Positions 46,457 through 56,415 are shown, counted from the first letter of the stretch. The stretch is DNA of 64,000 bases from Hyunsoonleella pacifica (GCF_004310335.1 NZ_SIRS01000002.1:496001-560000), one strand, 5' to 3'. Notes: a model not told the origin generated them from the sequence alone. Program-made: numbers and translations.

Positions 46457-47531
46457 ATGCTTTTAAAATAGATTGCATAGTTTTTGCTCTGTGAATTTTG
46501 CCAGACGCTGTTTCTTTAAACTTTCTTGTGAAAAAGACGTCTTTTGGTTTTTCATATTTATCTAAAACATCAAACAGAGTAGCATCTAAATCATGTTCAG
46601 TTCCTTCTACTACCATAACTATTTTTTCCCCTAAAGTGTCATCTTCAATACCATAAATAAAAAATTGTTTACCTTTCATTTTATCCTGAAGCTTCTCCTC
46701 TATTTTTTCAGGAAACACTTTAATACCTCCTGTATTAATCATATTATCAAAGCGTCCAATCCACTCAAATTGGTTTTCAGAATAAATTTCAACTAAATCA
46801 TTAGTTATTATTTTATCTTCTGAAAGCTTGGGGGCTTCAATAACCAAACATCCACGATTATCTTTTGATATGCTAACACCAGGTAAGGTGGTAAAATAAT
46901 TGTCAGATTCAGTGCCAGAAAAATTATTAAGCTTTTTTACTGCAATATGAGACACAGTTTCTGTCATCCCATAAGTTTCATAAACTTGTGGCTTTTTATT
47001 TTTTATTAAATCCTTAATATGGTTTGAAACACGCCCCCCTCCTACTATAACGGTCTTTATAGATTTTAAATACTTAGCAAAGTTTTTTAATTGCATTGGC
47101 GTAAATGCACAAAAATCATAATCTTTATCATAATCTATTCTAGGCAACGCAGAAGGTACTACCATATCTACTTCTAGCCCTAAAATAATGGCTCTAACCA
47201 TCATCATTTTTCCGGCAATGAAATTTGATGGTAGGCAGTTTAATACTTTTTTGCCAGGTGTTAAATTAAAAAAGTCTCCAGAGGTAATGGCAGAATTAAC
47301 CATAGCCTGTTTCTTTATTTTGAGTTTTTTAGGTTTCCCTGTGGAACCTGATGTTTTAACTTTTATATAATCTTTATTATCTAACCAGTCTAATAAAAAA
47401 AGACCTAATTCTCGCTGGTAAGGGTAGCCTTCTTTTACGAAACTGTATGCCACGTCCATTAAATCTTCACGATTATAATGGTAACCTTCTAGCATAAATC
47501 TGTTGTGTACTTTGGTGTAATCTGGAGTCAT
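46455..47531 (-). CDS. menE: O-succinylbenzoate-CoA ligase (AMP-binding family)
   Basis: This 358-residue protein has the acyl-adenylate pattern: VKTSGSTGKPKKLKIKK (P-loop), YETYGMTETVSHIAV, GRFDNMINTGGIKVFPEKIE, and the C-terminal ASGKIHRA. It is short, as is usual for Bacteroidota MenE. It activates o-succinylbenzoate with CoA in menaquinone synthesis. It is the last gene of the menB-menA-...-menC-...-menE minus-strand cluster, 9 bases after the CPBP gene. Confidence 0.85.
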   Translation of the reverse strand: MTPDYTKVHNRFMLEGYHYNREDLMDVAYSFVKEGYPYQRELGLFLLDWLDNKDYIKVKTSGSTGKPKKLKIKKQAMVNSAITSGDFFNLTPGKKVLNCLPSNFIAGKMMMVRAIILGLEVDMVVPSALPRIDYDKDYDFCAFTPMQLKNFAKYLKSIKTVIVGGGRVSNHIKDLIKNKKPQVYETYGMTETVSHIAVKKLNNFSGTESDNYFTTLPGVSISKDNRGCLVIEAPKLSEDKIITNDLVEIYSENQFEWIGRFDNMINTGGIKVFPEKIEEKLQDKMKGKQFFIYGIEDDTLGEKIVMVVEGTEHDLDATLFDVLDKYEKPKDVFFTRKFKETASGKIHRAKTMQSILKA

Positions 47532-47540
47532 AAGGTAGTT

Positions 47541-48500
47541 TTAGTCTTCTAAAATCTTATAATCTTCTTTAGTTGGTTCTACTACGGGACCAAACAATTT
47601 GTCTTTCCAATTGGTCCATTTGTATTTCTTAGACAAAATAAATAAAAGAATTGGAAACACTACTAGTACGGGAACAATTATTTCTGTAATTACCATCTCA
47701 GAAGGATCACTAATATCTTTAAGTATGCTATCAGTTTGTAATACTGTCCAATCTGTAGTTACTAAAAGTGCAGTGAACAGATTATTGGCAAAATGAAATC
47801 CTAAGGCTAATTCTAAACCTTCATCCATTAACGTGATAATACCTAAAAAGAATCCAGTTCCTATATAATATACCATAATAATATAGCCTAGCTTTTCTAC
47901 TTCTGGATTTAAAATATGCATCAAACCAAACGCAACTGATGTTATAATTAAAGGAACCCATCTGTTTTTACATAAAGTACCTAGAAAATGCATCCCGTAG
48001 CCTCTAAAGGCATATTCCTCAAAACTTGTTTGTAACGGTAACAAGAAAATGCCAATAACTAAAAGAATCAAAAAAGGTTTTAATTGAAAATTAAACACAT
48101 AGTTTTCTGGTGTTATATAGTAATAATCTAATAGTACCATTCCAGTAGTTATTCCTCCCCATAACAAGAAAATAAAACAAAAGCGCTTCCAATCAATTTT
48201 TTTTCTAGTAGTTGTTAAATTCTTTATAGATAATTTATGGAGATATTTAGATGATATAAAAACACCAATAAGCCCTAGGGCAAATGAAATTAGCATTAAA
48301 AAGAGAAAGAGATTATTTCCCAGTAGAGCTACCATACCAGAAATATCAGATGGGAAATTCTCAAATCCATCCATGTTTATAAAAATACCTGCCATTAACG
48401 GAATGGCCCCTAAAATTTGCCACGCAAAAAATATAATTGCGCCACCAACAATATAACGCCATGCATCGGTTAACCCTTTATAAGCTTGTTCTATGTACAT
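47541..48500 (-). CDS. CPBP-family intramembrane metalloprotease
   Basis: This 319-residue protein has about eight hydrophobic segments and the CPBP (CAAX/Rce1-like) motifs: FEEYAFRGYG (Glu-Glu...Arg), FGLMHILNP and GFHFANN. These proteases cleave membrane-bound substrates. It is placed between menC and menE with gaps of 3 and 9 bases, so it is co-transcribed with menaquinone genes without an obvious biochemical role there. Confidence 0.8.
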   Translation of the reverse strand: MYIEQAYKGLTDAWRYIVGGAIIFFAWQILGAIPLMAGIFINMDGFENFPSDISGMVALLGNNLFLFLMLISFALGLIGVFISSKYLHKLSIKNLTTTRKKIDWKRFCFIFLLWGGITTGMVLLDYYYITPENYVFNFQLKPFLILLVIGIFLLPLQTSFEEYAFRGYGMHFLGTLCKNRWVPLIITSVAFGLMHILNPEVEKLGYIIMVYYIGTGFFLGIITLMDEGLELALGFHFANNLFTALLVTTDWTVLQTDSILKDISDPSEMVITEIIVPVLVVFPILLFILSKKYKWTNWKDKLFGPVVEPTKEDYKILED

Positions 48501-48503
48501 AAT

Positions 48504-49538
48504 CTATAAATTAATATTCCAACTTTTATTTTTATTATAATGTAATTCCCCATGGTTTACAAAAAGTGGCGATTCAAAATTATTTGTAAATAAACTGCCA
48601 GTACCTAAACCTTGTGGAAGGTGGTTTTGTTTTTTAAAAGTGTATTGTGCTATCGCATTTAAACCAATATTACTTTCTAAAGCACTTGTAATCCACCATC
48701 CTATATTATTTTGTTCTGCAATATCTATCCAAATATCACTTCCTTCATAACCGCCAACTAAAGTAGGTTTTAATATAATGTATTGCGGACGAATAGTTTG
48801 TAGTAATTCTGCTTTTTTTGTTACATCAAAAACACCAATTAGTTCTTCATCTAAAGCTATAGGTAAAGGTGTAGTTTCGCATAAGCTAGTCATTTCTTCT
48901 ATTTGCCCCTGTTTTATAGGTTGTTCTATAGAATGTAAATCTAAATCAGAGAGAATTTTTAATTTTTCTGAAGCATCATTTGGGTTAAAAGCACCATTGG
49001 CATCAATCCTTAATTCTATATCTTTTGAGGTAAACGTTTTTCTAATAGATTTTAACAAATCAACTTCTGTATCAAAATCAATAGCTCCAATTTTCATTTT
49101 AATGCAACTAAAACCTGCATCAATTTTTTCTGCAATCTGTTTCTGCATAAAGGCTTTATCTCCCATCCATATTAAGCCATTAATAGGAATTGAAGCGTTT
49201 CCCTTTGTAAAATTAGATGCGAATAATTCAAAGGAATGTTGCGCTTCTAAAGCTTTAAAAGCCATTTCTAATCCAAATTGGACACTAGGAAATGCTTTTA
49301 ATTCTAAAAGCAAAAACTCTAGTCCTTTGTCTATATTTTTACATGTCCATTCTAATGTAGCAATAAAGTCTGGTCTATCATCAATAGATAAACCTCTAAA
49401 CATACCACACTCCCCTATTCCTGTTTTCCCTTGGGAATAAATAGTAATAATCCATGTGTCTTTTGTTTTTAAAACACCTCGGGATGTACCACTAGGATTC
49501 TTAAAATTTAAAATATAGTGTTGAAATGATGCTTTCAT
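48504..49538 (-). CDS. menC: o-succinylbenzoate synthase
   Basis: The 344-residue protein is an enolase-superfamily enzyme with Lys pair CIKMKIG, metal ligands in ELRIDANGAF, SIEQPI and LDEEL, and the late ILKPTLVGG. It dehydrates SHCHC to o-succinylbenzoate in the menaquinone pathway. Neighbouring menE and menB support MenC over other enolase-family enzymes. Confidence 0.87.
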   Translation of the reverse strand: MKASFQHYILNFKNPSGTSRGVLKTKDTWIITIYSQGKTGIGECGMFRGLSIDDRPDFIATLEWTCKNIDKGLEFLLLELKAFPSVQFGLEMAFKALEAQHSFELFASNFTKGNASIPINGLIWMGDKAFMQKQIAEKIDAGFSCIKMKIGAIDFDTEVDLLKSIRKTFTSKDIELRIDANGAFNPNDASEKLKILSDLDLHSIEQPIKQGQIEEMTSLCETTPLPIALDEELIGVFDVTKKAELLQTIRPQYIILKPTLVGGYEGSDIWIDIAEQNNIGWWITSALESNIGLNAIAQYTFKKQNHLPQGLGTGSLFTNNFESPLFVNHGELHYNKNKSWNINL

Positions 49539-49544
49539 GTTTGC

Positions 49545-50237
49545 TTAGAAACTATGATGAAAACTGAGTTGCAACTGTCCTTTTCCCCAGGTTACTGTTT
49601 TTTGATTCATCCAACCTAATTGGAATTTCATACTAGGTTTTAATACGTATCCTAAACCTAAATAGGTTCTATTTCTATCAAATAGTTGTACCGTAGTACT
49701 GTTACCTATTTCAGTTTGGCCATTTATGAACAGTTCGTTGTATAATGCTATATAAGTGGTTTTAGCAATTAATGCGTTGTTATTAATAGGAATGTTTAGA
49801 AAAAGATTATATCTATATCGAGTTCTAAAATCTTGGTCTTCAACAAAGCGTTGTTCGTATCTAAAACGATGTGCTAAATACAATCTATTTCCTAGCTTTT
49901 GAGGGATAAACACTTCTTGGTATATTCTGCTTTCAGAAGTTGTAGTATTACTATCCCCAAATTGACCTGTTGTTATGTTAGCATAACCTAAAGTGAGTAA
50001 AACATTCGCATTTTTTGGAGTTAAGGTTATACCCGAACGTATTAATAATTGCTCTAAATCGCCTATTGTATTCCAATTTCTAAATTGTAAATCTCCTTGA
50101 ATTCCGAAAGCACTATTTTTAAACTGATGCTTATAAAAGTACATATACCAAGCTCCTGTTTTAGACTGATCTACTTGTGCAGATACATCAATAGTGCAAT
50201 ACAAAGCTATTATACTAATAAGTAAATATTTCTTCAT
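49545..50237 (-). CDS. DUF2490-type outer-membrane protein
   Basis: This 230-residue protein has a signal peptide (MKKYLLISIIALYCTIDVSAQ). The mature part is beta-rich with AWYMYFYKHQF, RYEQRF and a Phe-ended last strand (QLSFHHSF), as in DUF2490 proteins of Bacteroidota. It is probably a small beta barrel in the outer membrane. It lies within the men cluster (6-base gaps) with no known link to quinone synthesis. Confidence 0.7.
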   Translation of the reverse strand: MKKYLLISIIALYCTIDVSAQVDQSKTGAWYMYFYKHQFKNSAFGIQGDLQFRNWNTIGDLEQLLIRSGITLTPKNANVLLTLGYANITTGQFGDSNTTTSESRIYQEVFIPQKLGNRLYLAHRFRYEQRFVEDQDFRTRYRYNLFLNIPINNNALIAKTTYIALYNELFINGQTEIGNSTTVQLFDRNRTYLGLGYVLKPSMKFQLGWMNQKTVTWGKGQLQLSFHHSF

Positions 50238-50242
50238 TTATA

Positions 50243-50920
50243 CTATACTTCTATAGAGTCTCCAATATTTAACAGTGATAACGATTTAAGTTCTGCATCA
50301 AATTTTGCTTTAGCTTTTACTTTGTCAATTTCAATATAGCCAAAGGTATCATAGTGATACCCTAATATTTTGTCACATTTGATAAAATCTGATGCTATAA
50401 TTGCATCTTCCACTCCCATTGTAAGGTTATCTCCTATGGGTAATACAGCTAAATCTAAATCATGGTATTTACCAATAAGTTTCATATCATAAGTAAGTGC
50501 TGTATCTCCAGCTATGTAAATACATTTTTTATCTGTTTCTATGATAAACCCTCCTGGTTGCCCGCCATAACTTCCATCAAGAAAAGAAGAACTATGTATA
50601 GCGTTTACATATTTCACTTTTCCAAAATTAAATTGCCATGCCCCACCATGATTCATAGGGTGTCCTTTAAGCCCTTTTTGCTCGTAATGTGTAACAATTT
50701 CATAGTTTGATACTATGATTGCTCCTGTTCGTTTAGCAATGGCTTCAGCATCTAATATATGATCTTGATGTGCATGTGTCAATAAAATATAGTCTGCTTT
50801 TAAGGTGTCAATAGCAATAGTATTTGCTTTAGGGTTTCCAGAGATAAAAGGGTCTACTAGAATATTAAAATCGCCTGTTTCAATTCCTAAACTAGCATGT
50901 CCAAAAAATGTTATTTTCAT
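50243..50920 (-). CDS. metallo-beta-lactamase-fold hydrolase (UPF0173-like)
   Basis: This 225-residue protein carries the MBL-fold motif THAHQDH, an early GHASL and IAGDTALTYD. It resembles the UPF0173 metal-dependent hydrolases; substrate unknown. It is between menA and DUF2490 in the same transcription direction. Confidence 0.8.
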   Translation of the reverse strand: MKITFFGHASLGIETGDFNILVDPFISGNPKANTIAIDTLKADYILLTHAHQDHILDAEAIAKRTGAIIVSNYEIVTHYEQKGLKGHPMNHGGAWQFNFGKVKYVNAIHSSSFLDGSYGGQPGGFIIETDKKCIYIAGDTALTYDMKLIGKYHDLDLAVLPIGDNLTMGVEDAIIASDFIKCDKILGYHYDTFGYIEIDKVKAKAKFDAELKSLSLLNIGDSIEV

Positions 50921-50984
50921 AAAAAAATCTTTAACAACTAAATTAATACTTTTAAAGGGAACACTGAAATTATTTACCCTACAG

Positions 50985-51899
50985 TTAAAATAGATGTCCT
51001 ACAGCTAGAAGCACGGAAAGAAAAAATGTAGAAAGTGCTACTTTTTTTAATTCAGGATCTAAATCTTTAGAAATTTTAGTGTTTTTAACTGTTTTAAGGT
51101 GTTTTATGAGTGGAATATAAGCTACAAAGTATATTAAATTGTAAAGTGAAGTGTAGTATAATATTCCGAATAATGCTGAGATAATGATGGCAGAAATTAT
51201 TAAAATGGAATGATATCTTTTAGCCCTATCTATACCTAATTTTACTGCTAAAGTTATTTTTCCAGATGCTGAATCTGATTTAATATCTCTCATATTATTT
51301 AAGTTAAGAACAGCTGCTGATAACAAACCTATAGTGATAGCTGGAAGAAAAACAACATGATGTATTGTTTTTGCATAGAGCACATAACACCCAATAACAC
51401 TAACAAGACCAAAGAAAACAAAAACAAAAACATCACCTAACCCACGATAGCCATAGGCTTTATTTCCAACAGTGTAACGAATAGCTGCTATAACAGAGCA
51501 TATACCCAAAAGAAAGAATAAAAGTGTTAACAGAAAATATTGAGAACCAAACGCTTTAAAGATTAAAAGAAAGGCAAGAACAATACAAATTAGAATATTC
51601 AATTTAATAACTTCAAACATTTCATTTGGCGTAATTTTGCCACTCTGTATGGCACGTTCTGGACCTATCCTATTGTTATCATCTGTACCTTTAATACCAT
51701 CGCCGTAGTCATTTGCTAAATTTGAAAGTATTTGTAAGCTAATAGTTGTTAATAGCGCCAAAATAAATATTGACCAATTAAAACAGCCATTATACTCTGC
51801 AAAACTAGAAGCAATTATGATACCTGAAACAGACAATGGCAATGTTCGTAGCCGCATTGCTGAAATCCAAACTGAGAGATTTTGCATTATGGAATCCAT
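50985..51899 (-). CDS. menA: 1,4-dihydroxy-2-naphthoate prenyltransferase
   Basis: This 304-residue polytopic membrane protein of the UbiA family has the Asp-rich motif LANDYGDGIKGTDD and the second NNMRDIKSD. MenA attaches the polyprenyl chain to DHNA, producing demethylmenaquinone. It overlaps menB by 13 bases, giving coupled translation. Confidence 0.9.
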   Translation of the reverse strand: MDSIMQNLSVWISAMRLRTLPLSVSGIIIASSFAEYNGCFNWSIFILALLTTISLQILSNLANDYGDGIKGTDDNNRIGPERAIQSGKITPNEMFEVIKLNILICIVLAFLLIFKAFGSQYFLLTLLFFLLGICSVIAAIRYTVGNKAYGYRGLGDVFVFVFFGLVSVIGCYVLYAKTIHHVVFLPAITIGLLSAAVLNLNNMRDIKSDSASGKITLAVKLGIDRAKRYHSILIISAIIISALFGILYYTSLYNLIYFVAYIPLIKHLKTVKNTKISKDLDPELKKVALSTFFLSVLLAVGHLF

Positions 51900-52726
51900 T
51901 TTTTATCAAAGTTCGGCTTACGCTTTTCTAAGAATGCATTACGCCCTTCTTTAGCTTCATCAGTCATATAAGCTAATCTTGTTGCCTCACCTGCAAATAC
52001 TTGTTGTCCTACCATGCCGTCATCTGTGAGATTCATAGCAAACTTAAGCATTTTAATAGATGTTGGCGATTTTGCCAAAATTTCCTGAGCCCATTCATAA
52101 GCAGTACTTTCTAATTCATCATGCGGTATAACTGCATTAACCATACCCATTTCAAAAGCTTCTTGGGCTGAATAATTTCTACCTAAAAAGAAAATCTCCC
52201 TAGCCTTTTTTTGCCCTACCATTTTAGCTAAATATGCTGAACCATATCCACCATCAAAACTCGTAACATCAGCATCGGTTTGTTTAAAAATTGCATGTTC
52301 TTTACTGGCTAATGTTAAGTCGCAAACTACATGTAAACTATGGCCACCACCAACAGCCCAACCAGGAACAACAGCAATAACTGCCTTTGGCATAAAACGA
52401 ATTAACCGTTGTACTTCAAGAATATTTAAGCGATGGTAACCATCTTCTCCTACATACCCTTGGTGTCCCCTAGCCTTTTGATCTCCTCCGCTACAGAATG
52501 AATAAATACCATCTTTAGTAGACGGACCTTCTGCAGAAAGTAAAACAACTCCTATAGAAGTATCCTCATTAGCATCGTAAAAGGCATCATAAAGTTCACT
52601 TGTGGTCTTAGGCCGGAATGCATTTCTAACGTTAGGCCTATTAAATGCAATTCTGGCTACACCATTATACTTTTTGTATGTGATGTCTTCATATTTTTTT
52701 GCAATTACCCATTCTGGTTTGCTCAT
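51887..52726 (-). CDS. menB: 1,4-dihydroxy-2-naphthoyl-CoA synthase
   Basis: The 279-residue protein is a crotonase-fold enzyme with ARIAFNRPNVRNAFRP, FCSGGDQ, PGWAVGGGHSLHVVCD and TSFDGGYGSAYLA, the MenB-specific signature. It closes the second ring of the naphthoquinone. First gene of the menaquinone cluster, with its promoter in the 280-bp region upstream. Confidence 0.95.
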   Translation of the reverse strand: MSKPEWVIAKKYEDITYKKYNGVARIAFNRPNVRNAFRPKTTSELYDAFYDANEDTSIGVVLLSAEGPSTKDGIYSFCSGGDQKARGHQGYVGEDGYHRLNILEVQRLIRFMPKAVIAVVPGWAVGGGHSLHVVCDLTLASKEHAIFKQTDADVTSFDGGYGSAYLAKMVGQKKAREIFFLGRNYSAQEAFEMGMVNAVIPHDELESTAYEWAQEILAKSPTSIKMLKFAMNLTDDGMVGQQVFAGEATRLAYMTDEAKEGRNAFLEKRKPNFDKKWIP

Positions 52727-52892
52727 AGTCTAAAATTTGCATCAAAAGTAAATTTTATTTTTTTAAGAGTTAAATGAAAATGTAAAAATGAAAGAATAAC
52801 TGCTTTAAAATAAGATATCATCATTTTTTGTACAATAAATTTGAAGAATTATAAGAATTTTCTTTTTAAATAGATATATGTAGTCTTACGTC

Positions 52893-52922
52893 TTGTACTT
52901 TGTTAATTTTTATATAAATTTG
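52893..52922 (+). promoter_or_regulatory. Bacteroidota-type promoter
   Basis: TTG (52893-52895), 19 bases, TAAATTTG (52915-52922), a full match to the TTG-N17-23-TAnnTTTG pattern; reads toward the small gene at 53007. Confidence 0.55.
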
Positions 52923-53006
52923 TACAGATAATTACATTTTAACCATAAAATTTGTTTTTCATCGAAAAATCATGTAGTTTCGTCGAAAATTAAACCCCAT
53001 TTGCCT

Positions 53007-53198
53007 ATGTTATTTAACATTACTATTTTTATATTAGCACTAGTTGCAGTAAATACTATAATGTTTTTTGTGGCCCGTCTAATACCTAAAATGAAACAAT
53101 TAGAGAATGAGGGGCTCAAAAATACTGAAGAGCCAATCAAATTGAATCAAAACATTGAAGTGGATACTCAACAAGAATTAGCTCCTACAGGAAGTTAA
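53007..53198 (+). CDS. small membrane-anchored protein
   Basis: This 63-residue peptide has an N-terminal hydrophobic helix (MLFNITIFILALVAVNTIMF) and a polar tail (KNTEEPIKLNQNIEVDTQQE). ATG 53007 is preferred over the in-frame TTG 53001. It is convergent with ung, whose stop follows directly. Function unknown. Confidence 0.5.
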   Translation: MLFNITIFILALVAVNTIMFFVARLIPKMKQLENEGLKNTEEPIKLNQNIEVDTQQELAPTGS

Positions 53199-53864
53199 TT
53201 ACCATTTTATAGTTTCTTTACTAAACTTATTAAGTAATTCATTTGTTTTACTAAAATGTTTGTTGCCAAACCAATAACCTCTATTGGCGCTTAAAGGAGA
53301 TGGGTGTCCTGATGTTAAAATCTCATGTTTGGTTTTATCAATCAGTTTTACTTTTTGTTTAGCATAGCCGCCCCATAGTAAGAAAACGATGTTCTCTTTT
53401 TTAGAATTTATTATTTGTATAACTGCATCGGTAAACGTTTCCCAACCTTGCTTTTGATGACTTCCTGCTTGATGTGCTCTTACTGTTAATGTTGCATTAA
53501 GTAATAATACACCTTGTTTAGCCCAACGCGATAAATCCCCACTACTTGGATACATAACTCCTAAATCATTTTCTATTTCTTTAAATATATTTATTAATGA
53601 AGGTGGATGCGTTACTGTATCTTTTACCGAAAAGCACAAACCATTAGCCTGTCCAGGACCATGATAAGGGTCTTGCCCAATAATAACTACTTTTACTTCA
53701 TCGAAAGTACAATGATTAAATGCATTAAAAATTTCTCCTCCGGGAGGAAAACAGCGGTAATTTTTATATTCCTCTTTTACAAACCCAACTAAATTTTTGA
53801 AATATGTTTTCTCAAACTCATTTTTTAAATGTGGTTTCCAACTTTTATGAATGTCAACTTCCAT
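53199..53864 (-). CDS. ung: uracil-DNA glycosylase
   Basis: This 221-residue protein has the family 1 UDG motifs: VVIIGQDPYHGPGQANGLCF (water-activating Asp), LLLNATLTVRAHQAGSH and HPSPLSANRGYWFGNKHFSK. It removes uracil from DNA at the first step of base excision repair. Abuts holA with a 1-base overlap. Confidence 0.95.
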   Translation of the reverse strand: MEVDIHKSWKPHLKNEFEKTYFKNLVGFVKEEYKNYRCFPPGGEIFNAFNHCTFDEVKVVIIGQDPYHGPGQANGLCFSVKDTVTHPPSLINIFKEIENDLGVMYPSSGDLSRWAKQGVLLLNATLTVRAHQAGSHQKQGWETFTDAVIQIINSKKENIVFLLWGGYAKQKVKLIDKTKHEILTSGHPSPLSANRGYWFGNKHFSKTNELLNKFSKETIKW

Positions 53865-54868
53865 TAATTCAATATTCTAACTAATAATTCTTTTAATAGA
53901 TCGCCTTGTGATACAGCATTAGCGCCAACACCTTTACTCTTCACATCAAAATCACGTAATGTAGAAACTACTGCGCTTACTTTTCGCATAGGGTAATTTC
54001 TTGCTGCTTCAGTATATTCATTAACAAAATATGGATTGATTTTTAATGCAGTGGCAACATTCCTTGGCGACTTATCTTTTAATCCATGGAAATGCAACAG
54101 CTGTGAAAAAAAATTAAAAAGCAGCGAAACAGTTACAACCATAGGGTTATCTTTAGGGTTTTCGGCAAAGTAATTAACTATTTTGTAGGCTTTTACAGTG
54201 TTCTTACTTCCAATTGCTTTTCTTAACTCAAAATTGTTGTAGTCCTTACTTATACCAATATTTTCCTCAATAACTTCTGGCGTAATTTGGCTGTTTTTAG
54301 ATAAAATTATTTGAAGTTTCTCTAACTCGTTATTAATTTTACTTAAATCAGTACCCAAGAACTCCACTAGCATTTGTGCCGCTTTTGGGGTAATCGTGTA
54401 GCCCTTTGGTGAAAGTACACGCCTTATCCAATCCGCAACTTGGTTTTCGTAAAGGGTTTTACTTTCGTAAACTATTCCTGTTTTTTTTAAGGTTTTATAT
54501 AAGCTTTTTCGCTTGTCAATTTTTTTGTATTTATAATTGATTACTAAAACTGTCGTGGTTTGTGGATTCTCTGCATACGAAGCAAGCTTTTCAATAGTTC
54601 TGGATAAATCTTGGGCTTCTTTTACAATTACAACTTGATATTCGGCCATCATAGGATAACGCTTGGCATTACTAATTATATCTTCAACAGATATATCTCT
54701 ACCATATAATACCATTTGATTAAAACCTCGTTCTTCTTCAGTTAGAATAGAGTCTTCAATAAAATCAGAAATTTTATCAATATAATAAGATTCCTCTCCC
54801 ATTAAAAAATAAATAGGTTTAAGGTTCCTGTTTTTAATATCGGTAACTAATTGTTTAACCTCGTCCAA
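53864..54868 (-). CDS. holA: DNA polymerase III delta subunit
   Basis: The 334-residue protein begins with PIYFLMGEESYYIDKI, the HolA clamp-loader start, and continues with VIVKEAQDLS and ELEKLQIIL. It opens the sliding clamp for loading at replication forks. Head of a minus-strand pair with ung. Confidence 0.88.
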   Translation of the reverse strand: MDEVKQLVTDIKNRNLKPIYFLMGEESYYIDKISDFIEDSILTEEERGFNQMVLYGRDISVEDIISNAKRYPMMAEYQVVIVKEAQDLSRTIEKLASYAENPQTTTVLVINYKYKKIDKRKSLYKTLKKTGIVYESKTLYENQVADWIRRVLSPKGYTITPKAAQMLVEFLGTDLSKINNELEKLQIILSKNSQITPEVIEENIGISKDYNNFELRKAIGSKNTVKAYKIVNYFAENPKDNPMVVTVSLLFNFFSQLLHFHGLKDKSPRNVATALKINPYFVNEYTEAARNYPMRKVSAVVSTLRDFDVKSKGVGANAVSQGDLLKELLVRILN

Positions 54869-54919
54869 AGTGCTATAGAAAATTTTTAGGGAAGTATATC
54901 AATTGTAGCATTATAATGA

Positions 54920-54927
54920 TACATTTG
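54920..54927 (+). promoter_or_regulatory. Bacteroidota -7 box TACATTTG
   Basis: Exact TAnnTTTG just before the GTG start at 54932, giving a very short leader or pointing to the next start at TTG 54941. Confidence 0.4.
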
Positions 54928-54931
54928 TGAG

Positions 54932-55378
54932 GTGCACAAATTGAATTTCCCAACATATCGATTCCGTTTCAAAAATAGCGAAAATAAAGTTCTAATTTTT
55001 GACATTATTCGTAAAAAGTTTGTGGTTTTACAACCTGAAGAATGGGTAAGGCAAAATTGTATTCACTTTTTAATTGAAGATAAAAACTATCCTAAATCAT
55101 TGATTAACGTTGAAAAAGAGTTGAAAATTAATGATTTAAAAAAACGTTATGATATTATAGTATTCAAACCAAATGGAGATATTCAGCTTGTTATTGAGTG
55201 TAAAGCGCCCTCCATTAATATAGACCAAAAAGTGTTTGATCAAATAGCTAGGTATAATTTAGTACTTAACTCTGATTATTTAATGGTTACTAATGGGTTA
55301 AATCATTATTATTGCGAGATGGATTTTGGAAAAGAACGGTATCAGTTTTTAAAAGATATTCCAGATTATAAAAAATGA
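54932..55378 (+). CDS. HsdR_N-like single-domain nuclease-fold protein
   Basis: This 148-residue protein has the PD-(D/E)xK core of type I restriction HsdR N-terminal domains: YDIIVFKPNGDIQLVIECKAP (Asp...Glu-X-Lys). It is a lone domain with no helicase or HsdM/S partners nearby, a common Bacteroidota conserved gene. Start is GTG 54932, possibly TTG 54941. It overlaps the next gene by 4 bases. Confidence 0.75.
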   Translation: MHKLNFPTYRFRFKNSENKVLIFDIIRKKFVVLQPEEWVRQNCIHFLIEDKNYPKSLINVEKELKINDLKKRYDIIVFKPNGDIQLVIECKAPSINIDQKVFDQIARYNLVLNSDYLMVTNGLNHYYCEMDFGKERYQFLKDIPDYKK

Positions 55379-56364
55379 AAATTGCTGTAGTTATATTAAA
55401 TTGGAATGGAAAAAAGCTCTTAGAACAGTTTTTACCTTCAGTAATTAAGCATTCTGAGGTTGCCGATATTTATGTAGCTGATAATGCTTCTACTGACGAT
55501 TCTATTTCATTTTTAAAATCTAATTTTCCACAAGTAAAAATTATTAAGAATACCGTTAATGGTGGTTATGCTAAAGGTTATAATGATGCTTTAAAGCATG
55601 TTGATGCTGATGTGTTTTGTCTTTTGAATAGTGATGTTGCAGTTACAAAAGGTTGGCTAGGCCCAATACAACGGACTTTTGGTAGTAATTTAAGTATAGC
55701 CATAGTGCAGCCTAAAATTTTAGATTTTAAGCAAAAACACTTTTTTGAATATGCAGGAGCTGCAGGTGGTTTTATAGATAAATATGGGTATCCATATTGT
55801 AGAGGACGAATTTTTAATACTTTAGAAGAAGACAATGGGCAATACAATGATGTACAGCCTATTTTTTGGGCCTCTGGAGCGTGTTTATTTATAAGAAAAC
55901 ATGTTTACAATGAGCTTAATGGCTTTGATGAATTATTTTTTGCACATATGGAAGAAATAGATCTATGTTGGCGTGCAAAAAACAAAGGATATCAAGTGGT
56001 ATATAATGGTAATTCTGAAGTTTATCATGTAGGAGGAGCAACTTTAAACAACTCTAATCCTAAAAAAACATTTTTAAACTTTCGTAATAGTCTGTTTGCA
56101 CTTGTAAAAAATGCTAAGGGCAATGTGTTGTTTTTAGTAGTTGTAAGATTGATTTTAGATGGCATTGCTGGTGTGAAATTTTTGTTGGATTTTAAGTTTC
56201 TTCACTCCTTAGCTATTGTAAAGGCGCATTTTAGTTTTTATGCTCATTTTTATGGGCTTCTTCAAAAGCGAAAAGCAGTAAAAGAGAAAACAAAATACTA
56301 CCAAAAAACATCTATAGTTTGGTTGTATTTCGTAAATAGAAAAAAATTCTACAAAAGTTTATAA
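55375..56364 (+). CDS. family 2 glycosyltransferase
   Basis: This 329-residue protein starts with VVILNWNGKKLLEQFL and has IYVADNASTDDSI, the LLNSDVAVTKGWL (D-X-D-like) site and FAHMEEIDLCWRAKNKGY. This is a GT2 rhamnosyl- or other transferase for cell-surface glycans. Coupled to the nuclease-fold gene by a 4-base overlap. Confidence 0.85.
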   Translation: MKIAVVILNWNGKKLLEQFLPSVIKHSEVADIYVADNASTDDSISFLKSNFPQVKIIKNTVNGGYAKGYNDALKHVDADVFCLLNSDVAVTKGWLGPIQRTFGSNLSIAIVQPKILDFKQKHFFEYAGAAGGFIDKYGYPYCRGRIFNTLEEDNGQYNDVQPIFWASGACLFIRKHVYNELNGFDELFFAHMEEIDLCWRAKNKGYQVVYNGNSEVYHVGGATLNNSNPKKTFLNFRNSLFALVKNAKGNVLFLVVVRLILDGIAGVKFLLDFKFLHSLAIVKAHFSFYAHFYGLLQKRKAVKEKTKYYQKTSIVWLYFVNRKKFYKSL

Positions 56365-56415
56365 CTCAGTTAGTAAAAGTTTTGTTAACTGTACTGTTTT
56401 CAACTGATTTTTATA

